DNA of 64,000 nt from Microbacterium sp. MM2322 (GCF_964186585.1 NZ_OZ075067.1:2480001-2544000); one strand, 5' to 3'. Shown: positions 40,202-50,525, counted from the stretch's first letter. Numbers and translations: made by a program. The notes: a model not told the origin generated them from the sequence alone.

Positions 40202-42037
40202 TCAGCCGACGCGTGACGCGCGCGGCGACCTGCGGGTCCACCAGGCCCGCCGCGGCAGCGCGACGACAGGCGCCGGCTCGACGTGATCGACGCTGAGCGG
40301 CACGGGGACCTCGAGCACGACGGCGTCGTCCCGCTGGTAGATGCGCGCGCCCGGGCCGAGCACGCTGATGCCGCGCAGCTCCGGCCCGACGGCGGGGGCA
40401 CGGTCGAGGATGCCGATCGACGAGGTGCGCACGAGGAGCGCATCGCCGACAACGTCGATGTCGACCCGGACCTCTTTGGCGATCGAGTGCTTGATCGCGT
40501 TGACGAACCCCTCGTTGACGATGGTGGCGACGCGTCGCGAGAGGGCGGGCTCGATGAGGACGTCGACGGCGGCGGGTGAGATGTCGCTGGTGACGCCGAG
40601 GACCGCCCGCCAGGTCGCGACGAGTTCGAAGAGGTCTTCGTGGGCACTCTGCACCGACCCTTCGAGGGCGGCGGAGTCGGTCTCGGCGATGAAGGCGAGG
40701 ATCGAGTCGAAGGCGGCATCCGTTTCTCGGCGGAATCTCGTGATGTCGTCCGGGGTGAGTTCCCACTCGTCGGCGGCGGCCGCCAGCAGCACGCAGCGCC
40801 CCTGTACCCGGCCGTGGAGCACGTGGGCGGCGTTCCGCAGCGGGCGGCGGGCCGACGCTGTCTTGGCGGTGAGGGTGCGCGCGACGAGCCCGAGGACGGC
40901 TTCGAGTCGGTGCGCGCTGTCCGAGGCCCGAGCGATCGCGTCGGTGCAGGCGGCGAGCGCGACCGCCACGAAGGGCACCGACACGAGGGGCACGGAGAGG
41001 GCCGGCTCCCCCGTCCCGACGAGCAGGTGGGAGATGAGCGTCATCACCCCGCCGGCGGCGATCCAGACGGCGATCAGGATGCGTCCCCGTCTGGCGCGTG
41101 AGCTGGTCCGGCCGAGCACCCGCACGACGATGTCGGCGGCGAAGGTCACCGGACCGCTCAGGAGGATGGCGGCGAGTGCCACCCACGGCCCGGCGACGTG
41201 GTGGACGTAGGGAACCGACCCCAGGAGAAAGACGAACCCGGTGACCAGATACGGCGCTGGCCGCAGCATCGTGAAGGCCGACCGCGGCGGCGGCTCGACG
41301 GCCTTTCCTTCCGCTGCGCTCGCGAAGACGCGCAGGTCGAGCCCGGCGCGTTCCTCGAGGCGGTGGCTGGCGGTGCGGACCTGGTCGGCGTAGTCGCGGA
41401 CGGCGGCGAAGTCGATGGTGCCCGCGAGCATCCTGTCGCGATTGCGCCGCAGGTCGGAGACGAGGGGGCCGAGGATCTCGCGGTTCTCCGACTCGAAGCG
41501 GGCGAGCCTGCGCCGGCCGGCGGTGAGCGCGGCGATGGCGGTGGTCAGACGCTGCCGGCTCCCCCGGGTGAGTTCGATGGATCGGACGGTCATCGCGATG
41601 ATCGACAACCCCGCAACCCAGACGACGACGTTCGAGACGATGCGCGCGATGGGGGCGCTGATGTCGGCCGCGTCGCCGTACAGCAGCAGGTAGACGCCTT
41701 CGTGCACGAACGGGCGAAGGACCGCCGCGAGGATGATCGCGGTGAGGACAAGGATGCCGCGGTGCGAGGCGCGCTGCAGGCGACGCTCGAGACGCGCCAC
41801 CGGGATGAGTGCGGCGACGAGGACCGCCCAGCCGACGGCGGCCACCGTCACGACCTGTACGTAGCTCGACGGTCCGCTGTAGTGCTGGTACGGGGCCATC
41901 ACGGTAAGGGAGATGACGAGGCTGATCCAGATCGCCGGGCCGGTGAAGAACGCATGGCTGGTCACGGCATCCCACCACACGTGAGTGCTCAAACCGATTC
42001 GCCGCCGTGCGACGAGTGCGGGAACTCGCCCGGCCAT
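40202..42037 (-). CDS. Membrane sensor histidine kinase-like protein
   Basis: 611 residues. About seven hydrophobic segments fall in two groups (about 25-150 and 260-370), joined by a coiled-coil-like cytoplasmic stretch (RLTTAIAALTAGRRRLARFE...). Then AAHVLHGRVQGRCVLLAA, which could hold the phospho-acceptor His as in short LHGxxQ-type actinobacterial kinases. The HATPase N-box is IVNEGFVNAIKHSIAKEV and the degraded G-box region is ISVLGPGARI. It is a paralogue of the protein at 62077. No adjacent response regulator; the signal is unknown. Confidence 0.75.
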   Translation of the reverse strand: MAGRVPALVARRRIGLSTHVWWDAVTSHAFFTGPAIWISLVISLTVMAPYQHYSGPSSYVQVVTVAAVGWAVLVAALIPVARLERRLQRASHRGILVLTAIILAAVLRPFVHEGVYLLLYGDAADISAPIARIVSNVVVWVAGLSIIAMTVRSIELTRGSRQRLTTAIAALTAGRRRLARFESENREILGPLVSDLRRNRDRMLAGTIDFAAVRDYADQVRTASHRLEERAGLDLRVFASAAEGKAVEPPPRSAFTMLRPAPYLVTGFVFLLGSVPYVHHVAGPWVALAAILLSGPVTFAADIVVRVLGRTSSRARRGRILIAVWIAAGGVMTLISHLLVGTGEPALSVPLVSVPFVAVALAACTDAIARASDSAHRLEAVLGLVARTLTAKTASARRPLRNAAHVLHGRVQGRCVLLAAAADEWELTPDDITRFRRETDAAFDSILAFIAETDSAALEGSVQSAHEDLFELVATWRAVLGVTSDISPAAVDVLIEPALSRRVATIVNEGFVNAIKHSIAKEVRVDIDVVGDALLVRTSSIGILDRAPAVGPELRGISVLGPGARIYQRDDAVVLEVPVPLSVDHVEPAPVVALPRRAWWTRRSPRASRVG

Positions 42038-42091
42038 TATTCGTCTTTCCCCCGTGGGCTCCGTTGGCCCCGCGTCAGTCTAGCGGCGGGG

Positions 42092-43243
42092 TCAGGCGGT
42101 GTGGGCGGTGATGTCGGGGGCGATCGGGGCGTGCGGCTGCGGGCGCTTCTTGGTGCGTGCGCGGACGAAGTCACCGACCTTGCGCGACAGCTTGTGGCTG
42201 GGGATTTCGACGATCTTGAAGAAGACCCACGACAGCGGGATCGACACGATGACGCTGACGAGGCCGGCGATCCGCAGATTCTGGTCGCCGAACAGGTGCG
42301 CCATCGAGATGACGACGGGTTCGTGCACGAGGTAGAGGCTGAACGAGATGAGCCCGAACCATTGCATGACGCGGCTCTCGAGGAACCGGCGGAAGACCGG
42401 GACGACGATCGCCGCGATGACGGCGAGCGTTGCGCCGAGGGTCGTCACCGCGTCGAACGGTTTGACGAGGAAGGAGAGGGACTCGAACGGCCGGATCAGC
42501 CACGGCGAGATGATGAGGATCGGCGCGACGAGCAGGAGGAGTGCCTGCGTTCCGCGGCTGGGGTGCCATTGCCGGATGGTGGGGAGCCAGGTGGCGATGA
42601 CCACGCCGATGAGGAACATCGGCAGGTAGACGAGGGCACGGTTGCCGAGGCTGCTCGAGACGGCGATGCCGACGATCGCCGCGATCGCGAGGATCCAGTT
42701 GTAGCGCGCGAAGCGGACGCCGAGGAACACGAAGACGGGCAGCAGGAAAGAGAAGGCGATCTCCCACTGGAGCGACCACAGCGGGCTGACGAGGTCGCCG
42801 GTGCCGAACAGGAGTGTGGCATCGCCCCAGAGGGCTTCGGGGCTCACCGGCTTGTCGGTGATGCCCAGCCAGGCGCTCTCCATCGCCCCGGTGCGCGGGA
42901 TGATCAGCACCCAGCCGAGGTAAAGGATGATCGCGCCCCACACCGGCAGGTAGAGGCGGAGCAGTCGTTGCGGGTAGTAGCCGACCCACGAGAAGTCGCG
43001 GCCCTGCTTGAGGACGGGGAGGGTGAGCACGACGCCGCTGAGGACGAAGAAGATGAAGACCGCGCCGGCACCGTCCCAGAACAGGTGCAGGGGCGTGTAG
43101 GTGAGCAGCTCGGGCAAGCCGTTGGCCGCGCGACGCACGAGGTAGGGCTCGGCGAAGAGCGGGAACGTGAGCATGATGTGGTGCACGACCACGATGAGTG
43201 CGGCCAATCCGCGCAGACCGTCGAGCGATGTCAGGCGTTTCAT
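42092..43243 (-). CDS. Acyltransferase 3 family membrane protein
   Basis: 383 residues with about ten helices. The N-terminal signature LTSLDGLRGLAALIVVVHHIML contains the first His, and the R at DGLRG is conserved. Members O-acetylate exported glycans, lipids or peptidoglycan. Start ATG 43243 with AGGAG at 4 nt. It is on the same strand as, and upstream of, the sensor kinase, but that gene has its own -10 (TAGACT, 42077-42082). Confidence 0.88.
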   Translation of the reverse strand: MKRLTSLDGLRGLAALIVVVHHIMLTFPLFAEPYLVRRAANGLPELLTYTPLHLFWDGAGAVFIFFVLSGVVLTLPVLKQGRDFSWVGYYPQRLLRLYLPVWGAIILYLGWVLIIPRTGAMESAWLGITDKPVSPEALWGDATLLFGTGDLVSPLWSLQWEIAFSFLLPVFVFLGVRFARYNWILAIAAIVGIAVSSSLGNRALVYLPMFLIGVVIATWLPTIRQWHPSRGTQALLLLVAPILIISPWLIRPFESLSFLVKPFDAVTTLGATLAVIAAIVVPVFRRFLESRVMQWFGLISFSLYLVHEPVVISMAHLFGDQNLRIAGLVSVIVSIPLSWVFFKIVEIPSHKLSRKVGDFVRARTKKRPQPHAPIAPDITAHTA

Positions 43244-43366
43244 GGGTCTCCTGGGGCGTTCGTTGACGACCGTGGAGAGTGCGGGATCACGTGTCAACGG
43301 CGGGGGAACGTCCCGAGAAGTGTACGTGAACAGTTTCGGCGAGAACGGATGCCGAGGGCAGACATG

Positions 43367-43402
43367 CCGAACGCCCGGACCCTCGTGGGCCCGGGCGTTC
43401 GG
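43367..43402 (-). terminator. Hairpin after the CsbD gene
   Basis: CCGAACGCCCGG / CCGGGCGTTCGG, a 12-bp perfect stem with a 12-nt loop, 10 nt past the CsbD stop on the minus strand. No T-run, so it may act with other factors. Confidence 0.55.
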
Positions 43403-43411
43403 AGCGGCGGC

Positions 43412-43585
43412 TTACTTCTTGAACGCGTCCTTCACGTTCTCGCCGGCCTGCTTGAGGTTGGCCTCGGCCTGGTCCTGGTGACCTTCGGCCTCGAGGCGCT
43501 CGTTGTCGGTCGCCTTACCGGCGGCCTCTTTGCCCTTGCCAGTGAGGTCTTGGGCCGTGTTCTTGATCTTGTCGTCGAGTCCCAT
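43412..43585 (-). CDS. CsbD-family stress protein
   Basis: 57-residue hydrophilic helical protein, MGLDDKIKNTAQDLTGKGKE followed by AAGKATDNERLEAEG, ending VKDAFKK. This is the CsbD pattern (DKIKG..K...GK..G..TGN..LEAEGK). Family members accumulate in general stress. ATG 43585 has GGAAGGA at 7 nt. A TAGCGT hexamer about 55 nt upstream may be its -10. Monocistronic, with a hairpin downstream. Confidence 0.88.
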   Translation of the reverse strand: MGLDDKIKNTAQDLTGKGKEAAGKATDNERLEAEGHQDQAEANLKQAGENVKDAFKK

Positions 43586-43719
43586 GATCTGGTCCTTCCG
43601 TCGATCGCTCCGGAAACGGATCGTCCCGGATGCTTCGACGCTACGAGCGCCCCCGCCGCGCGCCGAGGGGCTGGCGCTTTCGGTGGAGATGAGTTAGCGC
43701 CGACGGCGTGCCCTGGAGC

Positions 43720-45063
43720 TCAGCCCCGCACGACCTCCGCAAGTCGCTCTCCGACCCGTTTGGCGTCTTCCTCAGACGCGGCTTCGACCATCACGCGCAC
43801 CAGCTGCTCCGTGCCCGAGGGTCGCAACAGCACCCGCCCTGCCTCGCCCAACTCCGCTTCCGCGGTAGCGACTGCCTCGAGCACATCCGGGTCGGTCGCG
43901 CGTGATCGCTCGACACCCTTGACGTTGATGAGCACCTGCGGGAACACGGTCATGACCTTCGCGAGCTCCGACAGAGGCTTCCGCGTCCGCACGATCTCCG
44001 CAGCCAGGTGGAGGCCGGTGAGCACACCGTCACCGGTGGTGGCGTACTCGCTCATGATGACGTGGCCGCTCTGCTCACCGCCGAGCGAGTAGCCGCCCTC
44101 GTTCATGCGCTCGAGGACGTAACGGTCGCCGACGGCGGTGGTTTCGAGGTGGATGCCGTTGGCCGCCATTGCGCGATGCAGACCGAGGTTGCTCATCACG
44201 GTCGCGACGAGAGTGTCGTCGTGCAGCAGTCCGCGCTGCTTCATCGAGACGGCGAGGATCGCCATGATCTGGTCGCCGTCGATGATGTTGCCGTCGGCGT
44301 CGACGGCAAGGCATCGGTCGGCGTCGCCGTCGTGGGCGATGCCGAGGTCGGCGCCCGTGCGGAGCACCTCCGCGACGAGGACGTCGAGGTGGGTGGAGCC
44401 GAGGCCTTCGTTGATGTTCATGCCGTCGGGGTCGGCACCGATGACGGTCACTTTGGCGCCGGCATCCCGGAACGTCTCGGGCGAGACACCGGATGCGGCA
44501 CCGTGGGCGCAGTCGAGCACGACGTGCACTCCTCGCAGGCTGGTGCGAAGCGAGGCGAGCAGGTGCACGACGTAGCGGTCTTCGGCGTCGGCGAAGCGGC
44601 TGATGCGGCCGACCGCTCCCCCGGTGGGGGCGAGCTTCGGACCGGTCATGGCTTCTTCGATGCGCTGCTCGACGACGTCGGGCAGCTTGACGCCGCCGCG
44701 GGCGAAGATCTTGATGCCGTTGTCGGGCGCCGGGTTGTGCGACGCCGAGATCATGACGCCGAAGTCGGCGTCGATGTCGCCGATGAGGAAGGCGGCGGCG
44801 GGGGTCGGCAGAACGCCGGCATCGAGCACGTCGACGCCGGACGATGCGAGCCCTGCGGCGACGGCCGCACTCAGGAAGTGGCCCGAGACCCGCGGGTCGC
44901 GGGCGACGACCGCGGTGAGGCGCTTGCCGGCGGCTTTGCGTGCGTTCGCGATACGACCCTGGCCCAGGACGACAGCGGTCGCCTGGGCCAGGGTGAGCGC
45001 GAGATCGGCGGTGAGGGGGCCGTTCGCGAGGCCCCGCACACCGTCCGTCCCGAACAGTGCCAT
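43720..45063 (-). CDS. glmM: Phosphoglucosamine mutase
   Basis: Converts GlcN-6-P to GlcN-1-P for UDP-GlcNAc. 447 residues. [11 protein letters not shown] start, phosphoserine loop MISASHNP (Ser108), the Mg-binding DGDADRC and the C-terminal [12 protein letters not shown]. It starts 7 nt after rpsI and has no clear ribosome site, so translation is probably coupled. The rplM-rpsI-glmM order is conserved in actinobacteria. Confidence 0.96.
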   Translation of the reverse strand: MALFGTDGVRGLANGPLTADLALTLAQATAVVLGQGRIANARKAAGKRLTAVVARDPRVSGHFLSAAVAAGLASSGVDVLDAGVLPTPAAAFLIGDIDADFGVMISASHNPAPDNGIKIFARGGVKLPDVVEQRIEEAMTGPKLAPTGGAVGRISRFADAEDRYVVHLLASLRTSLRGVHVVLDCAHGAASGVSPETFRDAGAKVTVIGADPDGMNINEGLGSTHLDVLVAEVLRTGADLGIAHDGDADRCLAVDADGNIIDGDQIMAILAVSMKQRGLLHDDTLVATVMSNLGLHRAMAANGIHLETTAVGDRYVLERMNEGGYSLGGEQSGHVIMSEYATTGDGVLTGLHLAAEIVRTRKPLSELAKVMTVFPQVLINVKGVERSRATDPDVLEAVATAEAELGEAGRVLLRPSGTEQLVRVMVEAASEEDAKRVGERLAEVVRG

Positions 45064-45070
45064 CGAAGGA

Positions 45071-45556
45071 TTAACGCTTCGAGTACTGAGGAGCCTTACG
45101 CGCCTTCTTGAGACCAGCCTTCTTGCGCTCCTTGACGCGAGCGTCACGGGAGAGGAAGCCGGCCTTCTTAAGGGTCGGGCGGTTGTTCTCTTCGTCGATC
45201 TGGTTCAGCGACCGCGCGATGCCGAGGCGCAGGGCGCCGGCCTGGCCCGAGGGGCCACCACCCGAGATGCGGGCGATCACGTCGTAGCCGCCGGCGAGGC
45301 CGAGGACCGTGAACGGGTCGTTGATGAGCTGCTGGTGCAGCTTGTTCGGGAAGTAGTCCTCGATCGTGCGGCCGTTCACCGTGATGGTGCCCGAGCCGGG
45401 AACCAGACGCACGCGGGCGATGGCCTGCTTGCGGCGGCCGACAGCGGCACCGGGGACGGAGAGCACGGGACGGACCGGGGCAGCCTCAGTGGCAGCCGGG
45501 GTCTCGGTCGAGTAGTTCTCAGGGGTCTGGTCGAGGGAGTCAGCGATCTTCGCCAT
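45071..45556 (-). CDS. rpsI: 30S ribosomal protein S9
   Basis: 161 residues. A 35-residue Ala/Pro/Glu-rich extension precedes the S9 core ([17 protein letters not shown]), and the C-terminus [20 protein letters not shown] with SKR binds tRNA in the P-site. Actinobacterial S9 commonly has this N-terminal extension. It lies 29 nt after rplM. Confidence 0.97.
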   Translation of the reverse strand: MAKIADSLDQTPENYSTETPAATEAAPVRPVLSVPGAAVGRRKQAIARVRLVPGSGTITVNGRTIEDYFPNKLHQQLINDPFTVLGLAGGYDVIARISGGGPSGQAGALRLGIARSLNQIDEENNRPTLKKAGFLSRDARVKERKKAGLKKARKAPQYSKR

Positions 45557-45585
45557 CAGATAATCCTTATTCTTCTCGGCGGCGC

Positions 45586-46032
45586 TTACTGGGCGACCTG
45601 GTCGAAGGTGTACGTGGTGGGCTGCTGGGCAGCGTGCGGGTGCTCAGCACCGCGGTAGACCTTCAGCTTCGTCAGCTGCTGGCGCCCCAGGCTGTTCTTG
45701 GGGAGCATGCCGCGAACGGCCTTCTCCACAGCGCGGACCGAGTTCTTCTCGAGGAGCTCGGCGTAGGTGACCGACTTGAGGCCGCCCGGGTAGCCCGAGT
45801 GGCGGTAGGCCTTCTTCTGCTCGAGCTTCTGGCCGGTGAGTGCCACCTTGTCGGCGTTGATGATGATCACGAAGTCGCCGGTGTCGACGTGGTTCGCGAA
45901 GGTGGGCTTGTGCTTGCCGCGCAGGAGCGTGGCAGCGTGCGAGGCAAGGCGGCCGAGGACGACATCGGATGCGTCGATGACCACCCACTCGCGGGTGATC
46001 TCACCAACCTTGGGCGTGTAAGTGCGCGTCAC
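45586..46032 (-). CDS. rplM: 50S ribosomal protein L13
   Basis: 148 residues from GTG 46032 (VTRTYTPK), the usual length. An ATG at 46080 would add 16 atypical residues. [20 protein letters not shown] and [12 protein letters not shown] are family blocks. First gene of rplM-rpsI-glmM. The ribosome site is weak. Confidence 0.96.
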   Translation of the reverse strand: MTRTYTPKVGEITREWVVIDASDVVLGRLASHAATLLRGKHKPTFANHVDTGDFVIIINADKVALTGQKLEQKKAYRHSGYPGGLKSVTYAELLEKNSVRAVEKAVRGMLPKNSLGRQQLTKLKVYRGAEHPHAAQQPTTYTFDQVAQ

Positions 46033-46174
46033 AGTAGTGCTGCTTTCATAGATTCGAACGGAGGAGTTCGTGAATCCCACTCCGGGGTGGTTCGCTCGGG
46101 ATGCCGGTCGAACACGCCAGTGGAGGGCTCACGTTCGCGGTGCGAGGCCAGCAGGGCGCAGGCACCAAAGCACA

Positions 46175-46180
46175 ACTATA
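46175..46180 (-). promoter_or_regulatory. -10 element of the rplM operon
   Basis: TATAGT on the minus strand, about 140 nt before rplM and just past the end of the exopolysaccharide gene at 46222. TGTCAC lies 17-18 nt upstream as a poor -35. The implied leader of about 130 nt has no recognised structure. Confidence 0.5.
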
Positions 46181-46221
46181 CACGAAGGCACACCGCGGTG
46201 ACACCTAGTCGATGCGCTGAA

Positions 46222-47250
46222 CTACCTCACCAGAGTGACGTTCGGGAGACCATCCAAGGATTGCTCATAGACCCCGGACAGCTTGTGGTAACCAGCCTCT
46301 ACGAGGTAGACCCGTTTCCCCATTACGGCAGCGGGCAGAGCGATGTGTAAACGGTCCGATACAACGACGTCGGCGGCGGACACGGCGCGGATGTAGTAGC
46401 TGAAAGTGGAATACTCCAGCGCACTGACGTCGACCACAGCAACCCTTTGGAAAGCTTCCCGTTGCAACTCGTGCCCTGCTGCGGTCACACGCTCCATCAA
46501 CTGCGACCCCGCTGCTTCGAGGCGCCGGCGAAAGATTCTGCGTGCCACAGTCGATCGAACCGCATGGGGTAACGCGAAGAACACCTTCCGCGCGACTTGC
46601 ATGACCAAGGACGCCCTCCGGGCCGACTCGCTAGGAGGGGTTGACAGGCGGGACTCGCCGTCCGTCCGCCCGCCGATGAGCAATTGCACACCAGACGTCG
46701 AGGAGCGCGAGAGATGAGGTTGAGCAATCTCTCGGACAAAACGATGGCCGGAGGCGACGACATCGTGGTCCAACAGCAACCGGACGCCGCGCGCTCCAAG
46801 ATTGGCGCCCCATGCTGACTGGGTCTTCTCGAATGAATACCTCTCGCGAAAGAACCAAAGCGTCTCGGCAGTCCTGCCTTCGAAGATGAAAGAAGGATCG
46901 ATCGTCTCAAACAGTGCGGACGAGGGGAAGATCACGAGCGGAAGGTCGGGGTGGGCCGCTATGCGCTCGCGGAGAATTGAAGGAAACTGGTACACCTCCA
47001 GCAGTGCACCGTTTGGAGGGACGATGATCAGATCCGCCGTGTTGGGGGCTACGCGGTCGATCTTCATTTCTGCGAGCATTCGGTCGAACACTGCGTGCAT
47101 CAAGAAGTCACCATTGTTGCCCAACAGCCGACCATCACGGTCAGTCATCTCCACGACGTACGCTTTCGCGCCTCGCCACCTGGAAATCTGCTCGAACAGG
47201 CCGTCATACTCGGGCCAGTTCACCGATTGACGTCTACTCAGCTCGTCCAT
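46222..47250 (-). CDS. Polysaccharide pyruvyltransferase family protein
   Basis: 342 residues from ATG 47250, with GAGGAGGG at 5 nt and a 17-nt overlap with the upstream gene. The pyruvyltransferase pattern is visible: GNNGDFLMHAVFDRML near the start and SAADVVVSDRLHIALPAAVMGKR near the end. It probably ketalises a sugar of the repeat unit with pyruvate, adding a negative charge. Last gene of the eight-gene minus-strand cluster. Confidence 0.8.
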   Translation of the reverse strand: MDELSRRQSVNWPEYDGLFEQISRWRGAKAYVVEMTDRDGRLLGNNGDFLMHAVFDRMLAEMKIDRVAPNTADLIIVPPNGALLEVYQFPSILRERIAAHPDLPLVIFPSSALFETIDPSFIFEGRTAETLWFFRERYSFEKTQSAWGANLGARGVRLLLDHDVVASGHRFVREIAQPHLSRSSTSGVQLLIGGRTDGESRLSTPPSESARRASLVMQVARKVFFALPHAVRSTVARRIFRRRLEAAGSQLMERVTAAGHELQREAFQRVAVVDVSALEYSTFSYYIRAVSAADVVVSDRLHIALPAAVMGKRVYLVEAGYHKLSGVYEQSLDGLPNVTLVR

Positions 47251-48382
47251 TAGCACCCTCCTCTTCTTCGACGCCTTTTTCGAGCCCGCCAAGATATGCA
47301 GCCGCGACAGCACGCGTCGAGAACTCAGCGGTGGCATAATCGCGAGCTCCACGGGACATAACGCCCCACTCGTCAGGATTCGCCGCAAGTCCTTGTAGGC
47401 TCGCGACCATCTCATCCACGTCGGAAATGACGAAACCACCGCCACTGCGACGAATGACGTCCCCCATGGCACCGACGTCCGAAACTACCGAAGGTAAACC
47501 GCTGAACATTGCCTCCGCCAACGCACCAGGAAGCCCTTCAGCTCTCGAAGGCAGGACAAACGCGGCCAAAGACTTTGAGTAGACCGATGATGCATTCGAG
47601 ACATAACCGACCAGGGTGATGAATTCAGACACGTCCTCCGATGCGGCCCTGAACTTCTTCTCGTATTCGGCGTTGATGAACGGCCCGACGAAAATGGCGC
47701 GGGCGGGCACGCCAACATCGCGAAGCCTCCGCACCACCTCCAAGATCAGATGTGGCTGCTTGATGGGACCAAGCTTTCCGCAGAAGAGCAGGGGAAAGTC
47801 CTCCGCCGGTGGCGCAGTTCGGTCGACGCTGAATTCATCGCTAACAGGGTTAGCGATGCGTAGAACCTGCTGCTCCTCCGCGCCGAGAGCCAGTGCTTCC
47901 GCTCGGATACCGTCAGAAAGCACATAAATTCGATGCGCGCGACGAACAATATGACGAAGCAGAATGCGCTTCGCCGCGCTCGACCACTTTCCCGAGGTGC
48001 GCAGATCGCCACCTTCCAGAACGGGAAGAACTACAAGGCTGGTCGATTTTGAAGCCATTAGGGCCGGGATCAGATTCACCCAATACGCGCCATGCAAATG
48101 AATATGGGAGTAGCGGCCACGAGTTGCCAGCACGAGCCAGCTGGCTCTCATGGCCCAAGAGATCTGAGCGAGAATCCCGAACCCGTCGCTGCGAACCAGC
48201 TCCAAGTTCCTCCGTGACCATCTAGCCCCGGGCTCTCCACTGCTACGGCGTCTATACGCGAGGTCGACAGGAGTCGAGCTCATCGCTCTCACCTCACCGA
48301 ACAGGCGCTCTTGGAGAACCACAGGACCGGAATATGCTCCCGCGGTTCCCCATGGCGAAAGCACCAACATCGCGTCAGCCAT
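47234..48382 (-). CDS. Glycosyltransferase, GT4-type
   Basis: 382 residues, GT-B fold. The N-domain opens MLVLSPWGTAGAYSGPVVLQ, and the C-domain has FCGKLGPIKQPHLILE and the donor-binding PSRAEGLPGALAEAMFSGLP (EGxPxxxxEA motif). It adds a sugar to the growing repeat unit on the inner membrane. It starts with TAATG, sharing one base with the previous stop. Confidence 0.88.
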   Translation of the reverse strand: MADAMLVLSPWGTAGAYSGPVVLQERLFGEVRAMSSTPVDLAYRRRSSGEPGARWSRRNLELVRSDGFGILAQISWAMRASWLVLATRGRYSHIHLHGAYWVNLIPALMASKSTSLVVLPVLEGGDLRTSGKWSSAAKRILLRHIVRRAHRIYVLSDGIRAEALALGAEEQQVLRIANPVSDEFSVDRTAPPAEDFPLLFCGKLGPIKQPHLILEVVRRLRDVGVPARAIFVGPFINAEYEKKFRAASEDVSEFITLVGYVSNASSVYSKSLAAFVLPSRAEGLPGALAEAMFSGLPSVVSDVGAMGDVIRRSGGGFVISDVDEMVASLQGLAANPDEWGVMSRGARDYATAEFSTRAVAAAYLGGLEKGVEEEEGANGRAE

Positions 48383-49119
48383 TACTTGCGTCGCTCGACA
48401 GCGCTTGCCAGCCGCAAGGCACCTGTTATCAGGCGGGCTCTCAATGGCGCCGGCGGCATGCGATCGATAATGCGCGGCTGCTTTCCCCGAAACCAGCCGT
48501 ACACTTCACGCCGACCTACATTCATTCCTTTCGCGGACAGAAACGCGGAGCCGCTCTTTCCACCGAAATGGTGCACGTACTGCTCGTGTTCATAGAAGCC
48601 AGCGGCAGCAAACCCGGCCACCAAGATTTCCGCCTGCTGTTTCGTGACTGACCACCACCATTGGTGTCCTTCATCCAACGGGTATTTACGATAAATATGG
48701 GAGTCGATCAATAGGCAGTAGCCGTCCAGGCGAAGCGGATCACTCGCTACTCCGTAGGAGACTGCGCCCTCTTTGTGGTGCGATAGCAATCGCTCCAGCC
48801 AATCAGAACTTCGAATTTCGACATCGCTATTCAGAAGGAGAAAGTGAGTCGATTCTTCCGCCGCCAAGCTGGCGGCAATGTTGTTGCCGCCAGCGAAAAG
48901 CGTATTAACCTCGGAAAGTTGTAGCTTATCGATAAGCCCCTCAGCCTTGAGCCCTTCTACAAGATCGACGGTCTCTGGATCAGACGCATTATCGACAACG
49001 ATCACCTCGTAATCGACATTCTCGGTATTTTGCCGGAGGCTTCGAATTGTGAGATCCACATACTTCGGAGCATTATGGGTCAAAATAAGGATGCTAACAA
49101 ACCGCTTGTCAGATGTCAT
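48382..49119 (-). CDS. Glycosyltransferase, GT2-type
   Basis: 245 residues. GT-A start VSILILTHNAPKYVDLTIRS, VDNASD, GGNNIAAS and the DxD-region LLNSDVEI. Two Trp-rich segments in the C-terminal half (GHQWWWSVTK). It is one of the lowest-GC genes in the window, consistent with horizontal acquisition. ATGA overlap with the flippase gene upstream. Confidence 0.88.
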   Translation of the reverse strand: MTSDKRFVSILILTHNAPKYVDLTIRSLRQNTENVDYEVIVVDNASDPETVDLVEGLKAEGLIDKLQLSEVNTLFAGGNNIAASLAAEESTHFLLLNSDVEIRSSDWLERLLSHHKEGAVSYGVASDPLRLDGYCLLIDSHIYRKYPLDEGHQWWWSVTKQQAEILVAGFAAAGFYEHEQYVHHFGGKSGSAFLSAKGMNVGRREVYGWFRGKQPRIIDRMPPAPLRARLITGALRLASAVERRK

Positions 49120-50525
49120 CGCGCTTTCCTTTTCCTCCAGCCAATACGTTCTGAGAATGCCCGCCCGAGGAGCACCGAGAGCCAGGCGAGCGCCTGAATC
49201 GCGGCAGCGGCCAAAAACACGAGCGCGTACATACCGTCAATCAGCGCGCTCGCTGACAAAAGTGCAGTGGAGATCGCGATAGAGGTTGCGAGGAGGCTAA
49301 CGGTGAGCCATCCGCCGGACCGCAACACCACACTCATTCGGATCACCCCAAATGCAAGGCGCCAAGCCGTCAGGAAGAGCGCGAATGTGATCAAGTCGAC
49401 TTGCGCCAGAGTCAAGGCGATTAGCGCGGAGGCCACGGTCTCCACCGCATTGAAGACGGTGCTCTGCCACCACTGCTTGTTCGACTGCTGATACCCCTCG
49501 AGCACCGGAGCTATGAGCCTGATCGGCAGGCTCGCCAACATCACGACGGCGACTGGCACGGCGGCTCGCCAATCGGTCGGAACGAATGGGCCAAGAACGA
49601 TTACCACCGCACCGAGCATCGATACGGCCAGGGCAACTACCGAACCCAGGATCTGCGACAGCTTCACCGCCAGCGTGACGCGCCCGCGCCCCGATTCCTC
49701 TCCGAATGCCGAGAGTGCCACCCGTGCCAGCGGAACCGCTAGGAGCCCCGAGATTCCAAGCGAGAGCTGGAAAGCGAGGTAATACAAGCCCAGGGTTTCC
49801 TTGTCAGTGACGAACTGCGCGACAAAGAAACCGATCTGAAGCGGCAATGTCATAACTAGCGAATTGACAGCCCACGCGAATCGTTCCCGCGGTGTCGCCG
49901 GCTCAGATTCAAGTGACGGCTCGGCGATCCGCCTCCTGAGGTCTCGCAGACAGACGATTTGAACGAGGTAATACGCAAGCGTCGGGATAGCCAGGGCGAG
50001 AGCGCTCTCCAGCCAAATCGCAAGCCCCACGCCCAGTAGCAGTTTGAGCGTCGCAGCCAGAAGCTGGGCCATGACCAGTTTTGTGTAGGCCCGCAACTTG
50101 ACACCCGCCGCGTAGAAGACGTCCGCTTCCCCCTGAAGCGGGATGCTCAAGGCGATCAACACCGCGAGAACTCCGCCCTCCACGCCGGACGCAAAAAACA
50201 GGACCACTGCCACTACAAGCGCAGCGGCAGTCAGCACAGCGTTCTGGCGTCTGGTCGCGCGAACCAACCGACTGAAGGAAGTCGAACGACCAGACAAGTA
50301 CCCATTCACTTCGCCAAAGTTGGCGATGCTCGTGAAAAACGTCAGCGACGAGAGCGAGGCTGCCCAGAGCCCAAACTCAGCAGGGAGCAACCAAATCGCT
50401 AGGACGAGCTGACTCGCGGCTGACAGCCCTCGCACGGCTGCGGTCCCGATCGAGAGCGAAACAGCACCTCGCAGGACTCCTCCCACGGGCCTCCCTCCAG
50501 GCCCACTCCCGCTAACGGTGCTCAT
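49116..50525 (-). CDS. Wzx-like polysaccharide flippase
   Basis: 469 residues with 12-14 helices, from ATG 50525 (ATGA with the upstream stop). MATE/MOP-like N-terminus: LRGAVSLSIGTAAVRGLSAA followed by LPAEFGLWAASLSSLTF, then LPLQIGFFVAQFVTDKETLG typical of Wzx. It would flip undecaprenyl-linked repeat units to the outer face. The low overall similarity of the family limits certainty. Confidence 0.8.
   Translation of the reverse strand: MSTVSGSGPGGRPVGGVLRGAVSLSIGTAAVRGLSAASQLVLAIWLLPAEFGLWAASLSSLTFFTSIANFGEVNGYLSGRSTSFSRLVRATRRQNAVLTAAALVVAVVLFFASGVEGGVLAVLIALSIPLQGEADVFYAAGVKLRAYTKLVMAQLLAATLKLLLGVGLAIWLESALALAIPTLAYYLVQIVCLRDLRRRIAEPSLESEPATPRERFAWAVNSLVMTLPLQIGFFVAQFVTDKETLGLYYLAFQLSLGISGLLAVPLARVALSAFGEESGRGRVTLAVKLSQILGSVVALAVSMLGAVVIVLGPFVPTDWRAAVPVAVVMLASLPIRLIAPVLEGYQQSNKQWWQSTVFNAVETVASALIALTLAQVDLITFALFLTAWRLAFGVIRMSVVLRSGGWLTVSLLATSIAISTALLSASALIDGMYALVFLAAAAIQALAWLSVLLGRAFSERIGWRKRKAR

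Noticed and set aside
41198..44092. Long plus-strand open frame of 964 codons
   Set aside because: Runs antisense across the sensor kinase, acyltransferase, CsbD and glmM genes. Composition is that of a shadow frame.
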